From contig NZ_MDCB01000004.1 in the NCBI RefSeq assembly GCF_002939705.1, positions 235,007-299,006 of the forward strand: a stretch of 64,000 nucleotides of DNA, in the 5' to 3' direction. Position numbers and translations under genes: made by a program. The DNA comes from Xanthomonas albilineans (GTDB lineage: Bacteria; Pseudomonadota; Gammaproteobacteria; Xanthomonadales; Xanthomonadaceae). The notes under the pieces were generated by a model. That model saw only the letters and a program-made list of their open reading frames with translations. It searched no databases and was not told the DNA's origin. This document shows, one piece after another, positions 56,517-64,000 of the stretch (position 1 is the first letter of the stretch; each line of letters opens with the position of its first letter).

Positions 56517-57052
56517 CGCGGCGCTGTCGGGTCAGCGGAAGGAGGCTGGACCGGAGGCGACAACGGGGTGTCTGCGGTCTTTGGATGCGCCGTGAGGCCC
56601 TGCGCTCCGGACGATACCGGCGCAGCCGGTTGTGGCTGTGGCTCGACAGCAGACCTTGATACCGGTAGCGCTGTTTCCACGGTCTCGACCGTGGCAGCCG
56701 CCAACGCAGTGTGCGGGGGGGGGTCCGCAATCCCGGTGGACGGGTCCGGGTTCGGCGTGGTCGGATCGATCTCGCGGCGCAACGCGTCGGTTTCGCGTTG
56801 CAATTGCTGGCCACTGTCGCGCAGCTGGGTCTCGGCCTGGCGCAGCGAGGCTTGCACGTCGCGCAGGCTGCGCTTGAGTTCCTCGGCTTCCAGTTCGCGT
56901 TCCAGCTCCTGCTTCACCGAGTCCCATTGCGCGCGGGCACGACGGACCCACAACCCCGCAAAACGCGCCGCCTTGGGCAAGCGCTCCGGGCCGAGCACCA
57001 CCAGCGCCACCACCGCGATCACCAGCAGTTCGCTGAATCCGATATCGAACAA
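56513..57052 (-). CDS. tatB: Sec-independent protein translocase TatB
   Basis: A 179-residue protein: MFDIGFSELLVIAVVALVVL and GPERLPKAARFAGLWVRRAR are the TatB membrane helix and hinge. A long charged amphipathic/coiled region follows, and a Pro/Ala/Ser-rich tail extends from about residue 95, longer than in Escherichia coli but common in Xanthomonas. It lies 14 bp after tatA. Confidence 0.96.
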   Translation of the reverse strand: MFDIGFSELLVIAVVALVVLGPERLPKAARFAGLWVRRARAQWDSVKQELERELEAEELKRSLRDVQASLRQAETQLRDSGQQLQRETDALRREIDPTTPNPDPSTGIADPPPHTALAAATVETVETALPVSRSAVEPQPQPAAPVSSGAQGLTAHPKTADTPLSPPVQPPSADPTAPR

Positions 57053-57066
57053 GGCACGCCGTCCTG

Positions 57067-57297
57067 TCAGTGCGCGTCGCGGTCGTGCTCGGCCTGGGTC
57101 TGGCGCGCCGGTTCGCTGCTGCGCGAGGCGTCGGCGAGCTGGCCGGCGGGTTTGTCGTCGTCCTCGCGCATGCCTTTCTTGAACTCCTTGACCGCGTTGC
57201 CCAGGTCCTTGATGCCACCGGTCAGCCGCTTGGTGCCGAATATCACCAGCACGATCACCAGCACCACCAGCCAGTGCCAGATGCTAAAACTGCCCAT
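57067..57297 (-). CDS. tatA: Sec-independent protein translocase TatA
   Basis: A 76-residue protein starting [20 protein letters not shown], followed by the FGTKRL hinge, an amphipathic helix ([16 protein letters not shown]) and an acidic tail. TatA oligomers form the translocation pore. First gene of tatABC. Confidence 0.97.
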   Translation of the reverse strand: MGSFSIWHWLVVLVIVLVIFGTKRLTGGIKDLGNAVKEFKKGMREDDDKPAGQLADASRSSEPARQTQAEHDRDAH

Positions 57298-57438
57298 GAT
57301 CCGCTCGCAAAGAAAGTCGTTGAGGAACGCTCAGGATAGCGCGCACCGGGGGTAGGCGCGTTATTTGGCGCACACGCTGCAGATGCGCCTGAACAGAAGT
57401 CAGGCAGATGTCCCGGGCCGCGAGCGCCGCCGCCGAAA

Positions 57439-58356
57439 TCAGTGGTTGCCGTTGAGTGGCTCGGTGCGGACCTCACCGTCGGACACGGGCTGGAAGCCCT
57501 GCTTCTGCGGGACATGCGACGGGGCTTGCAACGGCGCCGTGCTGGCGTTGTCGGCGGGCAATCCGACCGCCGGTTCCACTGCCGCCTGTCTGGCCGGGGT
57601 CGGCGCAGGTGCCGCGGACGCCGGGGCTGTGTCGCTATCGTCGCTGTCCTTGCTGTTGCGACGGGTTTGCCGCGCGGCATAGCTGACTTCTTCCAGCTTG
57701 TCGCGGAATGCCACGATATCGTTGGACGGTCGGCTGGCGGTGCGGCCCTCGAAGATCATCCGCGGGGTGCTGTTGCTGCCGTAGGCGTTGAGGTCGGCGG
57801 CATCGTCGATCTGCAAGGCGGCACCATCCAGAGCGACGCCAGCGAATAGCCCGCGCGCGCGCGACCACGACCAGATCTCGGCCTTGAGCTGGCCGTCGGT
57901 GGCCGCAGAGGCATTGCGCCCGACCGGGCCGGCGGCAACGCCGGCATCGGCGCCCAGGGTGAACTTGCCGTTGACGATGTTGTCCAGGCTGCGGTCGTTA
58001 CGGAATACCAGCACCACATCGGAGGACTGCACGCCGATCTGGAACCCGACGCTGCCACCGGTCAGTTTGACGAACACCGGGTTGGACCAAGTGCCATCGG
58101 GACGCTTGACCGACATCAAACCGTGGCCACGCCGCCCACCGAACACCATGCCGACCTTGAGCGTGTCCGGAATCACCACGATGGCACGGCCCTCGTCGAG
58201 CAACCTGTCGGGAATGGCTTGCTCCGGGATCTTCTGAATCTCGCTCAGCACGCGCAGGGCGTTGCGGGCGCGTTCGTCCTCTTCGGGACCGGCCATGGCG
58301 TGGCCGGCGAACAGTATGGTACTCAGCAACAGCGCGAGGCGCGGCAGGCGGGGCAT
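57439..58356 (-). CDS. Secreted SYLF-domain (YSC84-type) lipid-binding protein
   Basis: A 305-residue protein with a signal peptide (LPRLALLLSTILFAGHAMA). The SYLF domain (about 25-225) has LDEGRAIVVIPDTLKVGMVFGGRRGHGLMS, TGGSVGFQIGVQSSDVVLVF, FTLGADAGVAAGPVGRNA and SRARGLFAGVALDGAALQID. A low-complexity Ala/Pro/Ser tail follows from about 240. SYLF domains bind phosphoinositides in eukaryotes; the bacterial role is unknown. The ATG at 58356 begins the signal peptide; the longer frame adds 19 residues without similarity. It is leftward, separate from tatABC by 141 bp. Confidence 0.88.
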   Translation of the reverse strand: MPRLPRLALLLSTILFAGHAMAGPEEDERARNALRVLSEIQKIPEQAIPDRLLDEGRAIVVIPDTLKVGMVFGGRRGHGLMSVKRPDGTWSNPVFVKLTGGSVGFQIGVQSSDVVLVFRNDRSLDNIVNGKFTLGADAGVAAGPVGRNASAATDGQLKAEIWSWSRARGLFAGVALDGAALQIDDAADLNAYGSNSTPRMIFEGRTASRPSNDIVAFRDKLEEVSYAARQTRRNSKDSDDSDTAPASAAPAPTPARQAAVEPAVGLPADNASTAPLQAPSHVPQKQGFQPVSDGEVRTEPLNGNH

Positions 58357-58526
58357 CGGGGGGCTCCAAGATCGATCCGCAGCAAGATACTGCAAGTTCT
58401 TGAACTTACTCATCAGCCAATGAATCGGCTATGAGCGGTGCCGGTGTTCGCCGGCCGGTGCCACGCCAATCGTTGTCATAGACAACGCGCCAGACTGCGG
58501 CGCCAGGTCTCTGCCACAATGGAGTC

Positions 58527-59486
58527 ATGTCAAATGCACCCGAGACCGCCGTCCTGGTGGTTAACCTAGGTACGCCCGAGGCGCCCACGGCGCCTGCGGT
58601 CGCCCGTTATCTGGCCGAATTTCTCGGCGACAAGCGCGTGGTGGCAATTCCGCGCCTGTTCTGGTGGCCGCTGCTGCACTGGGTCATCCTGCCACGGCGT
58701 TCGCCGAAATCGGCAGAGAAGTACGCACAGGTCTGGCTACCGGACGGATCGCCGCTGGCGGTGTACACGCGGCGTCTGGCCGAAGGCATGCAACGCGCAT
58801 TGCCGGACCACAAGGTGGCCTGGGCGATGCGCTACGGCACACCTGCGCTGGCACCGACGCTGGACGCGCTACGCGACGCCGGTGTGCGCCGGATCGTGGT
58901 GTTGCCGCTGTATCCGCAGTATTCGACCACCACCACCGCCTCGATCGAGGACGTGGTGCAGGTCTGGCAGGCGCGCAATCCGCAGTTGCCGGTACGCCTG
59001 ATCGAGGATTACCCGACCGATCCAACCTGGGTCGAAGCGGTGGCCGCCAGCGTGCGTGCGCACTGGGCGCAGCATGGCCGCGGCGAGATGCTGTTCTTTT
59101 CCTTCCATGGCCTGCCGCAACGGGTGGCCAACAACGGCGACCCGTATCCGCAACGCTGCGAGGCCAGCGCCCAGGCGATTGCCGCGGCGCTGGGCCTGGA
59201 CGCCAGCCAGTGGCAACTCGGTTATCAGTCGCGCTTCGGCGCCGAACGCTGGCTGCGGCCCTATGCCGAACCGCGCCTGTGGGAACTCGCCGCGCAGGGT
59301 ATCCAGCGCGTGGATGTGCTCTGTCCCGGGTTCGCCACCGACTGCCTGGAAACCCTGGAAGAAGTGGCGATGGGTTTCGTCGAGACCTGTGCCGAACGCG
59401 GCATGCAAGTACGCTACATCCCTTGTCTCAATGACTCGGCGGCCCACGCCCACGCCCTGGCGCAGCTCGCCATCCGCGCCGCATGA
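58527..59486 (+). CDS. hemH: Ferrochelatase
   Basis: A 319-residue HemH. It starts [20 protein letters not shown], with [34 protein letters not shown], the catalytic His in [20 protein letters not shown] and the Glu-rich [17 protein letters not shown] near the end. It inserts Fe2+ into protoporphyrin IX, the last step of heme synthesis. The stop overlaps the start of a hydrolase gene by 4 bp. Confidence 0.97.
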   Translation: MSNAPETAVLVVNLGTPEAPTAPAVARYLAEFLGDKRVVAIPRLFWWPLLHWVILPRRSPKSAEKYAQVWLPDGSPLAVYTRRLAEGMQRALPDHKVAWAMRYGTPALAPTLDALRDAGVRRIVVLPLYPQYSTTTTASIEDVVQVWQARNPQLPVRLIEDYPTDPTWVEAVAASVRAHWAQHGRGEMLFFSFHGLPQRVANNGDPYPQRCEASAQAIAAALGLDASQWQLGYQSRFGAERWLRPYAEPRLWELAAQGIQRVDVLCPGFATDCLETLEEVAMGFVETCAERGMQVRYIPCLNDSAAHAHALAQLAIRAA

Positions 59487-60325
59487 GTCCGCGCGCCATT
59501 ACCTGTCCATCGCGGGTGGGCAGGCTCGCCGGCTTGCGCAGCGGCGATCCGCAGGGGCCGAAGGTGCTGGCCTTGCACGGCTGGTTGGACAATGCCGCCA
59601 GCTTCGTGCCGCTGAGCGCCCACCTGCCGCAGCTGGATCTGGTCATGCTGGACCTGCCCGGACACGGCCATAGCGCCGCGTTGCCGGAGGGGGGCGAGTA
59701 CCTGTTGTTCAGCAGCCTGCACCCGGTATTGGACGCCGCCGATGCGCTGGGTTGGGAGCGTTTCGTGTTGATCGGCCATTCGATGGGCGCGGCGATCGCC
59801 AGCCTGCTGGCCTCGGCGATGCCGCAGCGGATCGACAAGCTGGTGGCGATCGAGATGCTCGGCGGTCTGGCCGAAAGCGAGGCCAACGCCGTGCAGCGCC
59901 TGCGCGATAGCGTCGCCAAAGGCCGCCAGCCGAATGCGACGCCGTTGCGCGTGTTTCCCGATCTGGCCGCACCGGTGCGTGCGCGCATGCGGGCCAACCA
60001 ACTCAGCGAACCGGCGGCGCGGCTCCTGGTGGAACGTGGAGTGCGCGCGGTGGATGGCGGCTATGTCTGGCGCAGCGATCGCCGGCTGACCCAGCCCACC
60101 CCGATACGCCAGACCGAGTCGCAGGTGCAGGCCTTGCTGACCGGCATCGACTGCCCGACGCTGGTGGTCTTCGCCGATCCCGCACAGGCGATTCTGCCCG
60201 AGGCGGTGCGCCTGCAGCGAGCGGCGCAGCTACGCGATGGCCGCGTGCATACGCTGCCCGGCACCCATCATCTGCACATGGAACAACCGGCGGCGGTGGC
60301 CGCGTTGCTGCACGCGTTCCTCTGA
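59483..60325 (+). CDS. Alpha/beta hydrolase
   Basis: A 280-residue alpha/beta-hydrolase with the oxyanion motif [23 protein letters not shown], nucleophile elbow [13 protein letters not shown], acid near [11 protein letters not shown] and the catalytic His in [12 protein letters not shown]. It has no signal peptide. It is translationally coupled to hemH (ATGA overlap), a pairing common in Xanthomonas relatives, but its substrate is unknown. Confidence 0.9.
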   Translation: MSPRAITCPSRVGRLAGLRSGDPQGPKVLALHGWLDNAASFVPLSAHLPQLDLVMLDLPGHGHSAALPEGGEYLLFSSLHPVLDAADALGWERFVLIGHSMGAAIASLLASAMPQRIDKLVAIEMLGGLAESEANAVQRLRDSVAKGRQPNATPLRVFPDLAAPVRARMRANQLSEPAARLLVERGVRAVDGGYVWRSDRRLTQPTPIRQTESQVQALLTGIDCPTLVVFADPAQAILPEAVRLQRAAQLRDGRVHTLPGTHHLHMEQPAAVAALLHAFL

Positions 60326-60702
60326 GCCGGCGCCGTGCATGCCGAGAGCCATCGGCAGCCCCATGTCTGCATGCTGAACATTGAACTTGAAATTTGTGCG
60401 CAGAACTATTTCCCCTTAAGTTGCGCCCACGCCTGCCGTCAACAGCCGTAGACGCGATCCGTCCTGTGTTCGCGGTGCGATCCCGGCGTCCTGACATGCC
60501 GGCGTAGCGCCCCCAGGACCGTAACGCCTCGCTGGTGCGGGAATCGCAACAGGTTTGCGGCAGACGGGGAGAGGAGGCCTGCCGGGCGCTGCATGGAGCC
60601 CTGTCTCCGCAGCGCTGAGGCGAAGCGTGGGCATCCCCGCACGGGGACGCACCGTGCCACTGACGACCGACGCATCTGCCTTCAAACTGTGCATCGTAGG
60701 CG
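60326..60702. other. Intergenic stretch without recognised gene
   Basis: 377 bp between two convergent genes. Long minus-strand frames cross it but are high-GC shadows of rdgC and the peptidase gene. A short AT-richer patch is at about 60380-60420. I see no terminator with a T-run and no RNA gene. Confidence 0.4.
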
Positions 60703-61482
60703 CTAACCCAGCAAGCGCCGCAACTGCGCCTTCAGGCAGCGCCCATGTGCGTGGAAGTAGGTGCGCTCGGCTTTCCAGTCCGGGAACCGTGCTTCCACTT
60801 CGCGCCAGAATGCAGGCGAGTGGTTGGCCTGCAGCAGATGGCACAACTCGTGGACCAGCACATACTCGAACGCCGACGAGCGGCCCAGCACCAGGGCCAG
60901 ATCCAGCGCCATGGTGCCGTCCGGGGCCAGCGAGCCCCATTGCGAGGACATCACCTTCAACCGGATCCGCGCCGGCGTGCGCGGCAGCGACGGCAAATAA
61001 ATCGGCAGCCAGCGGCCGAGGTCGGCGCGCGCCTGCGCTTCGTAGAATTCCCGCAGCGTGCGTGCAATCACCGCGTCGCCGGCGCGTGCCGGCACCTGCA
61101 ATTCCGCGCCCTGGGCATCGACTTGCAGGCGCGCGTAACGGCCCTCGCTCCAACGCAAGGGTAGGCGCTCGCCGCGCAACGGCAGCCAGCCGGGGACGCC
61201 GCGCTGCAGGCCGGGTGTGCTGTCCTCGTCGCGGTAGCGCGCCAGTTGTGTATCCAGCCATTGCCGGTGTTCGAGCAGAAAACGTTCGCCGGCGACCAAG
61301 CTGGCGCGCAGAGGCAAGGTCAGGCGCGCGCCACGTTCGTCCACGCTGAGTTTGATCCGCCGGGCGCGCGGATCGCGCACGCGCAGCACCTCGATCTCGC
61401 GCTCGTCCAATCGCAGGCGGACGAGGTCGCGTTCGACCGCCGCGTGCGGCGGGGCGAGCAAGCGACGGAGAAAAGTGGGCAT
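60703..61482 (-). CDS. YgjP-type (SprT/M48-like) zinc metallopeptidase
   Basis: A 259-residue protein with the YgjP/WLM domain. It has RRIKLSVDERGARLTLP, QWLDTQLARY, then SSQWGSLAPDGTMALDLALVL and the zinc site VLVHELCHLLQANHSPAFW (H211, E212, H215, H221). Despite the peptidase signature, E. coli YgjP has also been reported to hydrolyse UTP, so the true substrate is open. Cytoplasmic, no signal peptide. It follows rdgC by 75 bp on the same strand. Confidence 0.87.
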   Translation of the reverse strand: MPTFLRRLLAPPHAAVERDLVRLRLDEREIEVLRVRDPRARRIKLSVDERGARLTLPLRASLVAGERFLLEHRQWLDTQLARYRDEDSTPGLQRGVPGWLPLRGERLPLRWSEGRYARLQVDAQGAELQVPARAGDAVIARTLREFYEAQARADLGRWLPIYLPSLPRTPARIRLKVMSSQWGSLAPDGTMALDLALVLGRSSAFEYVLVHELCHLLQANHSPAFWREVEARFPDWKAERTYFHAHGRCLKAQLRRLLG

Positions 61483-61557
61483 GCAGACAGGATAACGCTC
61501 GGACTGCCACCAGATCGTGACAACGGCACGATCTGGTGCATTGGACGCCGCTTGATT

Positions 61558-62466
61558 TCAGCTCTCGGCCTTGCTCAGCTTCAACGCGTCTTCCAGCAGC
61601 AGGAACAGCCGCCGCACTTCGCCGCTCATCAGCGCGAAATGCGCATCCAGTTCGGCACGTACGCCATCCTGATCGGCATGTTCGAGCTGGTCGAGCGCCC
61701 CGTCGAGGAACTTCAGTTTGCGGATCACCAGATCGTCGCCGAGGACGAAGGACACGTGCTCGTCCAGCACCAGCGCCAGCTTGGTGACCTGTTTGCCGGC
61801 TTCCAGGTGTTTGTCGATCTCCTCGCAGCGCAGTTCCTGGTGCTGGCACTTGACCACCGCGCCGCCTTCGATGGGATCTTTCATCTCGCACTCTTCGCCT
61901 AGGCTTAATCCTTCGGGCAGCGGTTCGCCGGCGATCCAGCCGGTGAGAATCGCGCGCGGCGCCACCTCGGCGTTCAACGGCAGCGCCGGAAAGCTGCCGA
62001 GCAGGCCGCGGATCTCCGACATCACGGTCTCCCCGCTCTTGCGGCTGGAGGTGTCCACGGCGACGTAGCCGTGTTGCAGATCGAGCATGGCATCGGTGCG
62101 CGAGGATTTGACGAAGGCGCGCGGCAGCAATTCGTGGATCAGATCGTCCTTCAGCCGCTTGCGTGCGCGGCCGCCGGGCCGGCGCCCTTCCTTCTCCTCG
62201 ATCTCGGCGACCTTGCGCGCGAGCAGGTCGTTGACCACCGAACCGGGCAGGATCTTGTCCTCCCCGCCCACGGTGAGCCACAGAAAATCGGCGATGCGGT
62301 GCGACAGCGCTTCCTGCTCCTCGCGACCGAACGGGGAGATGAAACCACGAGAACTCATTTCCAGCGGGCCCACCGATTTGAGCCGGGCCTCCGGCAGGCG
62401 CGTGTCGATCTCGGATAAGTCCAGCGTCGTGGGGAAGCGGAACAGGGTCAGATTGCGAAAGAACAT
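61558..62466 (-). CDS. rdgC: Recombination-associated protein RdgC
   Basis: A 302-residue RdgC: MFFRNLTLFRFPTTLDLSEI, SRGFISPFGREEQEALSHRI, RAFVKSSRTDAMLDLQHGYVAVDTSSRKSGE and CEMKDPIEGGAVVKCQHQEL are family blocks. RdgC forms ring dimers on double-stranded DNA and restrains RecA. The ATG at 62466 matches the family start; the longer frame upstream does not. Confidence 0.96.
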   Translation of the reverse strand: MFFRNLTLFRFPTTLDLSEIDTRLPEARLKSVGPLEMSSRGFISPFGREEQEALSHRIADFLWLTVGGEDKILPGSVVNDLLARKVAEIEEKEGRRPGGRARKRLKDDLIHELLPRAFVKSSRTDAMLDLQHGYVAVDTSSRKSGETVMSEIRGLLGSFPALPLNAEVAPRAILTGWIAGEPLPEGLSLGEECEMKDPIEGGAVVKCQHQELRCEEIDKHLEAGKQVTKLALVLDEHVSFVLGDDLVIRKLKFLDGALDQLEHADQDGVRAELDAHFALMSGEVRRLFLLLEDALKLSKAES

Positions 62467-62580
62467 CGAGCATCCAGCAGAAGAAAACGGAACGATCCGG
62501 CGACGTTGCGCGGGGCGGTGGGCGACATTGTCGCATCGCGTCGTCCCCCGCACCGCATCGGATGGTTCAGCGACGCACGT

Positions 62581-63444
62581 TCAGGCCGGACTGTCGTCGG
62601 CCCAGGCCGTTACCGGCGCGCCGCCGCCGAGCGCGGCGAAGTCGAACAGTACGCGGTCGGCCAATTGCGAGGGCTGCACGTTGCCCATGGCCCGCGCGAT
62701 CTGTTCCACCCGTCCCGGATGCTCGCGATCCCACTGTTGCAGCATCAACCCGACCTGACGCCGTTGCAGGGTTTCCTGACTGCCGCACAATGTGCAGGGA
62801 ATCAGCGGGAAATGCCGTGCTTGCGCATAGGCGGCGATATCGTGCTCGCGCACGTAGGCCAGCGGTCGGATCACCACATGCTGGCCGTCGTCGCTGCGCA
62901 GCAACGGCGCCATTGCCGCCAGTTTGGCGTGGAAGAACAAATTCATGAAAAAAGTCGCGACCATGTCGTCGCAGTGGTGGCCCAACGCAATCTTGCTGAT
63001 GCCGTGTTCGGCGGCGTAGCGGTAGAGCGCGCCGCGCCGCAGCCGCGAGCAGAGCGAACACAGGGTTTTGCCCTCCGGCACCACCCGGGTGACCACCGAA
63101 TAGGTGTCTTGCTCGATCACGTGCCAAGCCACGCCGCGCTTGCGCAGGTAGTCGGGCAGTACGTCGGCGGGAAAGCCCGGCTGTTTCTGATCCAGGTTCA
63201 CCGCCACCAATTCGAACGGCACCGGCGCCTTGCGCTGTAGTTGCAGGAGGATATCCAACAAGGTGTAGCTGTCCTTGCCGCCGGACAAGCACACCATCAC
63301 CTTGTCGCCGGCGGCGATCATGCCGAAGTCGGCGATCGCCTGGCCCACCTGCCGGCACAGGCGCTTACCCAGCGCCGAGGATGGGGAACGCGCGGGCGAT
63401 GGCGGATCGGCAAGACGCTGCGGCAAGGGCAGGGGAGAAGACAT
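62581..63444 (-). CDS. ttcA: tRNA 2-thiocytidine biosynthesis protein TtcA
   Basis: A 287-residue PP-loop ATPase: [19 protein letters not shown] (PP-loop at 54-59), [13 protein letters not shown] (C129, C132) and [10 protein letters not shown] (C217, C220), the cysteines that bind the Fe-S cluster. It thiolates C32 of certain tRNAs. The ATG at 63444 is chosen; the longer frame to 63600 lacks similarity and overlaps regulatory DNA. Confidence 0.95.
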   Translation of the reverse strand: MSSPLPLPQRLADPPSPARSPSSALGKRLCRQVGQAIADFGMIAAGDKVMVCLSGGKDSYTLLDILLQLQRKAPVPFELVAVNLDQKQPGFPADVLPDYLRKRGVAWHVIEQDTYSVVTRVVPEGKTLCSLCSRLRRGALYRYAAEHGISKIALGHHCDDMVATFFMNLFFHAKLAAMAPLLRSDDGQHVVIRPLAYVREHDIAAYAQARHFPLIPCTLCGSQETLQRRQVGLMLQQWDREHPGRVEQIARAMGNVQPSQLADRVLFDFAALGGGAPVTAWADDSPA

Positions 63445-63893
63445 GGCGGTGCATTGTAGTCGTCGCGCCGTCGTGGCTGCGATGCCGCCGAATGCGGTGC
63501 CGCGTCCGGACAGCGCGCGGTGCGCCGCGATGGCGCATCGCAGCAAGCGTTTCATCCGCAGGCTGGGTAAAGTTCGCGCGTCCCGGCTTGCGAACCGCAC
63601 CCAATGTCTGCGTCGGTTTTCTTCGGCAGTGGCGCTTTTTCGGCGCCCTCCATGATAGCGCTAACATCGCGAAAGCCGTGGTGGCGCGTTTGTGACCGGG
63701 CCGCTGCCGCGCGGCGCGGACGCGCGCGCATGATCCATGCCCGACGTCTGGCCGTCGATGCCTGTACGCGACGCAACGGCGGCGTTGCATCTGTCTCCAC
63801 GCATGCGCCTGCGCTGATCGACATGCCAACGGTTTGCACACCGATGCCGCGGTGCCGGCCATCGTTCTCCCACTCGACAGGAATCCATTTCTC
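63445..63893. promoter_or_regulatory. Control region between ttcA and xylA
   Basis: 449 bp between divergent genes. Open frames here are shadows. It contains a near-exact Xanthomonas xyl-box at 63653-63666 and, close to xylA, the ribosome-binding AGGA at 63880-63883. A long leader or a distant promoter is implied, as the box lies about 230 bp before the xylA ATG. Confidence 0.55.
63653..63666 (+). promoter_or_regulatory. xyl-box, candidate XylR operator
   Basis: TGATAGCGCTAACA differs at one position from the xyl-box TGGTAGCGCTAACA described for xylan/xylose genes in Xanthomonas campestris. It contains the palindromic core TAGCGCTA and lies upstream of xylA, an expected target. Confidence 0.8.
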
Positions 63894-64000
63894 ATGAGCA
63901 ACTCCGTTTATATCGGCGCCAAGGAATATTTTCCGGGCATCGGCCGCATTCCATTCGAAGGCAAGGCCTCGGACAACCCGCTGGCGTTCAAGGTCTACGA
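63894..64000 (+). CDS. xylA: Xylose isomerase (partial, N-terminus only)
   Basis: From the ATG at 63894 the frame reads [20 protein letters not shown] and [16 protein letters not shown], the conserved start of bacterial xylose isomerase. The enzyme converts D-xylose to D-xylulose. Only 35 codons are in the window; the rest lies to the right. A ribosome-binding AGGA is about 10 bases before the start. Confidence 0.93.
   Translation, partial: MSNSVYIGAKEYFPGIGRIPFEGKASDNPLAFKVY

Noticed and set aside
60416..62536. 706-codon open frame on the minus strand
   Set aside because: It runs across rdgC and the YgjP gene in another frame, has an Arg/Pro/Ala-rich composition typical of high-GC shadow frames, and resembles no family; rdgC and the peptidase are clearly real.

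Overview
The window looks like a chromosomal segment of a Xanthomonas-type gammaproteobacterium (Lysobacteraceae). The DNA is GC-rich. The gene content is typical of that group: rsmG-parA-parB, glyQ/glyS, tatABC, hemH, rdgC, ttcA, a TonB-dependent receptor next to a TPR sulfotransferase, a GH94 protein like the cellobionate phosphorylase known from X. campestris, and a xylA start preceded by a sequence close to the Xanthomonas xyl-box. The species cannot be fixed from the sequence alone.

Layout. 1-5.3 kb: rpmB (partial), then a leftward block rsmG-parA-parB followed by three surface-sugar genes (UDP-glucuronate epimerase type, polyprenyl-phosphate glycosyltransferase type, LABN-domain membrane protein). 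5.4-12 kb: Tat-exported PhoD phosphatase, a phosphopantetheinyl transferase, a GlsB-type membrane protein with a clear terminator, exonuclease III, a PpiC/hypothetical pair and a periplasmic GDPD. 12.4-19.1 kb: an acetate/aldehyde block with an aldehyde dehydrogenase, actP-yjcH, divergent acsA and a NarL-type regulator. The matching SSS-PAS-histidine kinase-REC sensor (CrbS/MxtR type) lies at 27.6-31.1 kb. 19.7-20.9 kb: an AT-richer gene for a secreted protein of unknown function. 21.2-22 kb: mntP behind a yybP-ykoY manganese riboswitch. 22-27.5 kb: a same-strand set of TPR-sulfotransferase, TonB-dependent receptor and 2OG-Fe(II) oxygenase. 31.3-33.7 kb: a membrane-anchored protein with two AAA modules. 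33.7-38.2 kb: a cellobionate catabolic module (GH94 phosphorylase, GPH-family symporter, gluconokinase).

38.2-46.8 kb is the most notable region. It is an AT-richer island between gluconokinase and queH, bounded by a 92-bp direct repeat (87/92 identical) that includes the last codons of gntK. It carries IS3- and IS30-family remnants and a compact leftward gene cluster: a small precursor peptide with a double-glycine leader and two WSTxSxxC core modules, a class III-type lanthionine synthetase (lyase-kinase-cyclase without zinc ligands), a membrane-anchored protein of unknown function, an HlyD-family adaptor, and an ABC transporter with an N-terminal C39 peptidase. I infer a ribosomal (lanthipeptide) natural product system in which a class III synthetase is paired with a bacteriocin-type leader peptidase/exporter, an unusual combination. 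The extreme C-terminus of the transporter appears to have been rewritten by the IS3 insertion.

47-64 kb returns to core genes: queH, glyS-glyQ, a stand-alone GspE-family ATPase, a ModA-like binding protein, a class I glutamine amidotransferase, a BPSS1780-type membrane protein, tatABC, a SYLF-domain protein, hemH with an overlapping alpha/beta hydrolase, a YgjP-type zinc peptidase, rdgC, ttcA, and the start of xylA with a XylR-like operator upstream. Gene starts were set from visible ATG and Shine-Dalgarno context. No tRNA, rRNA, CRISPR array or parS site was recognised.
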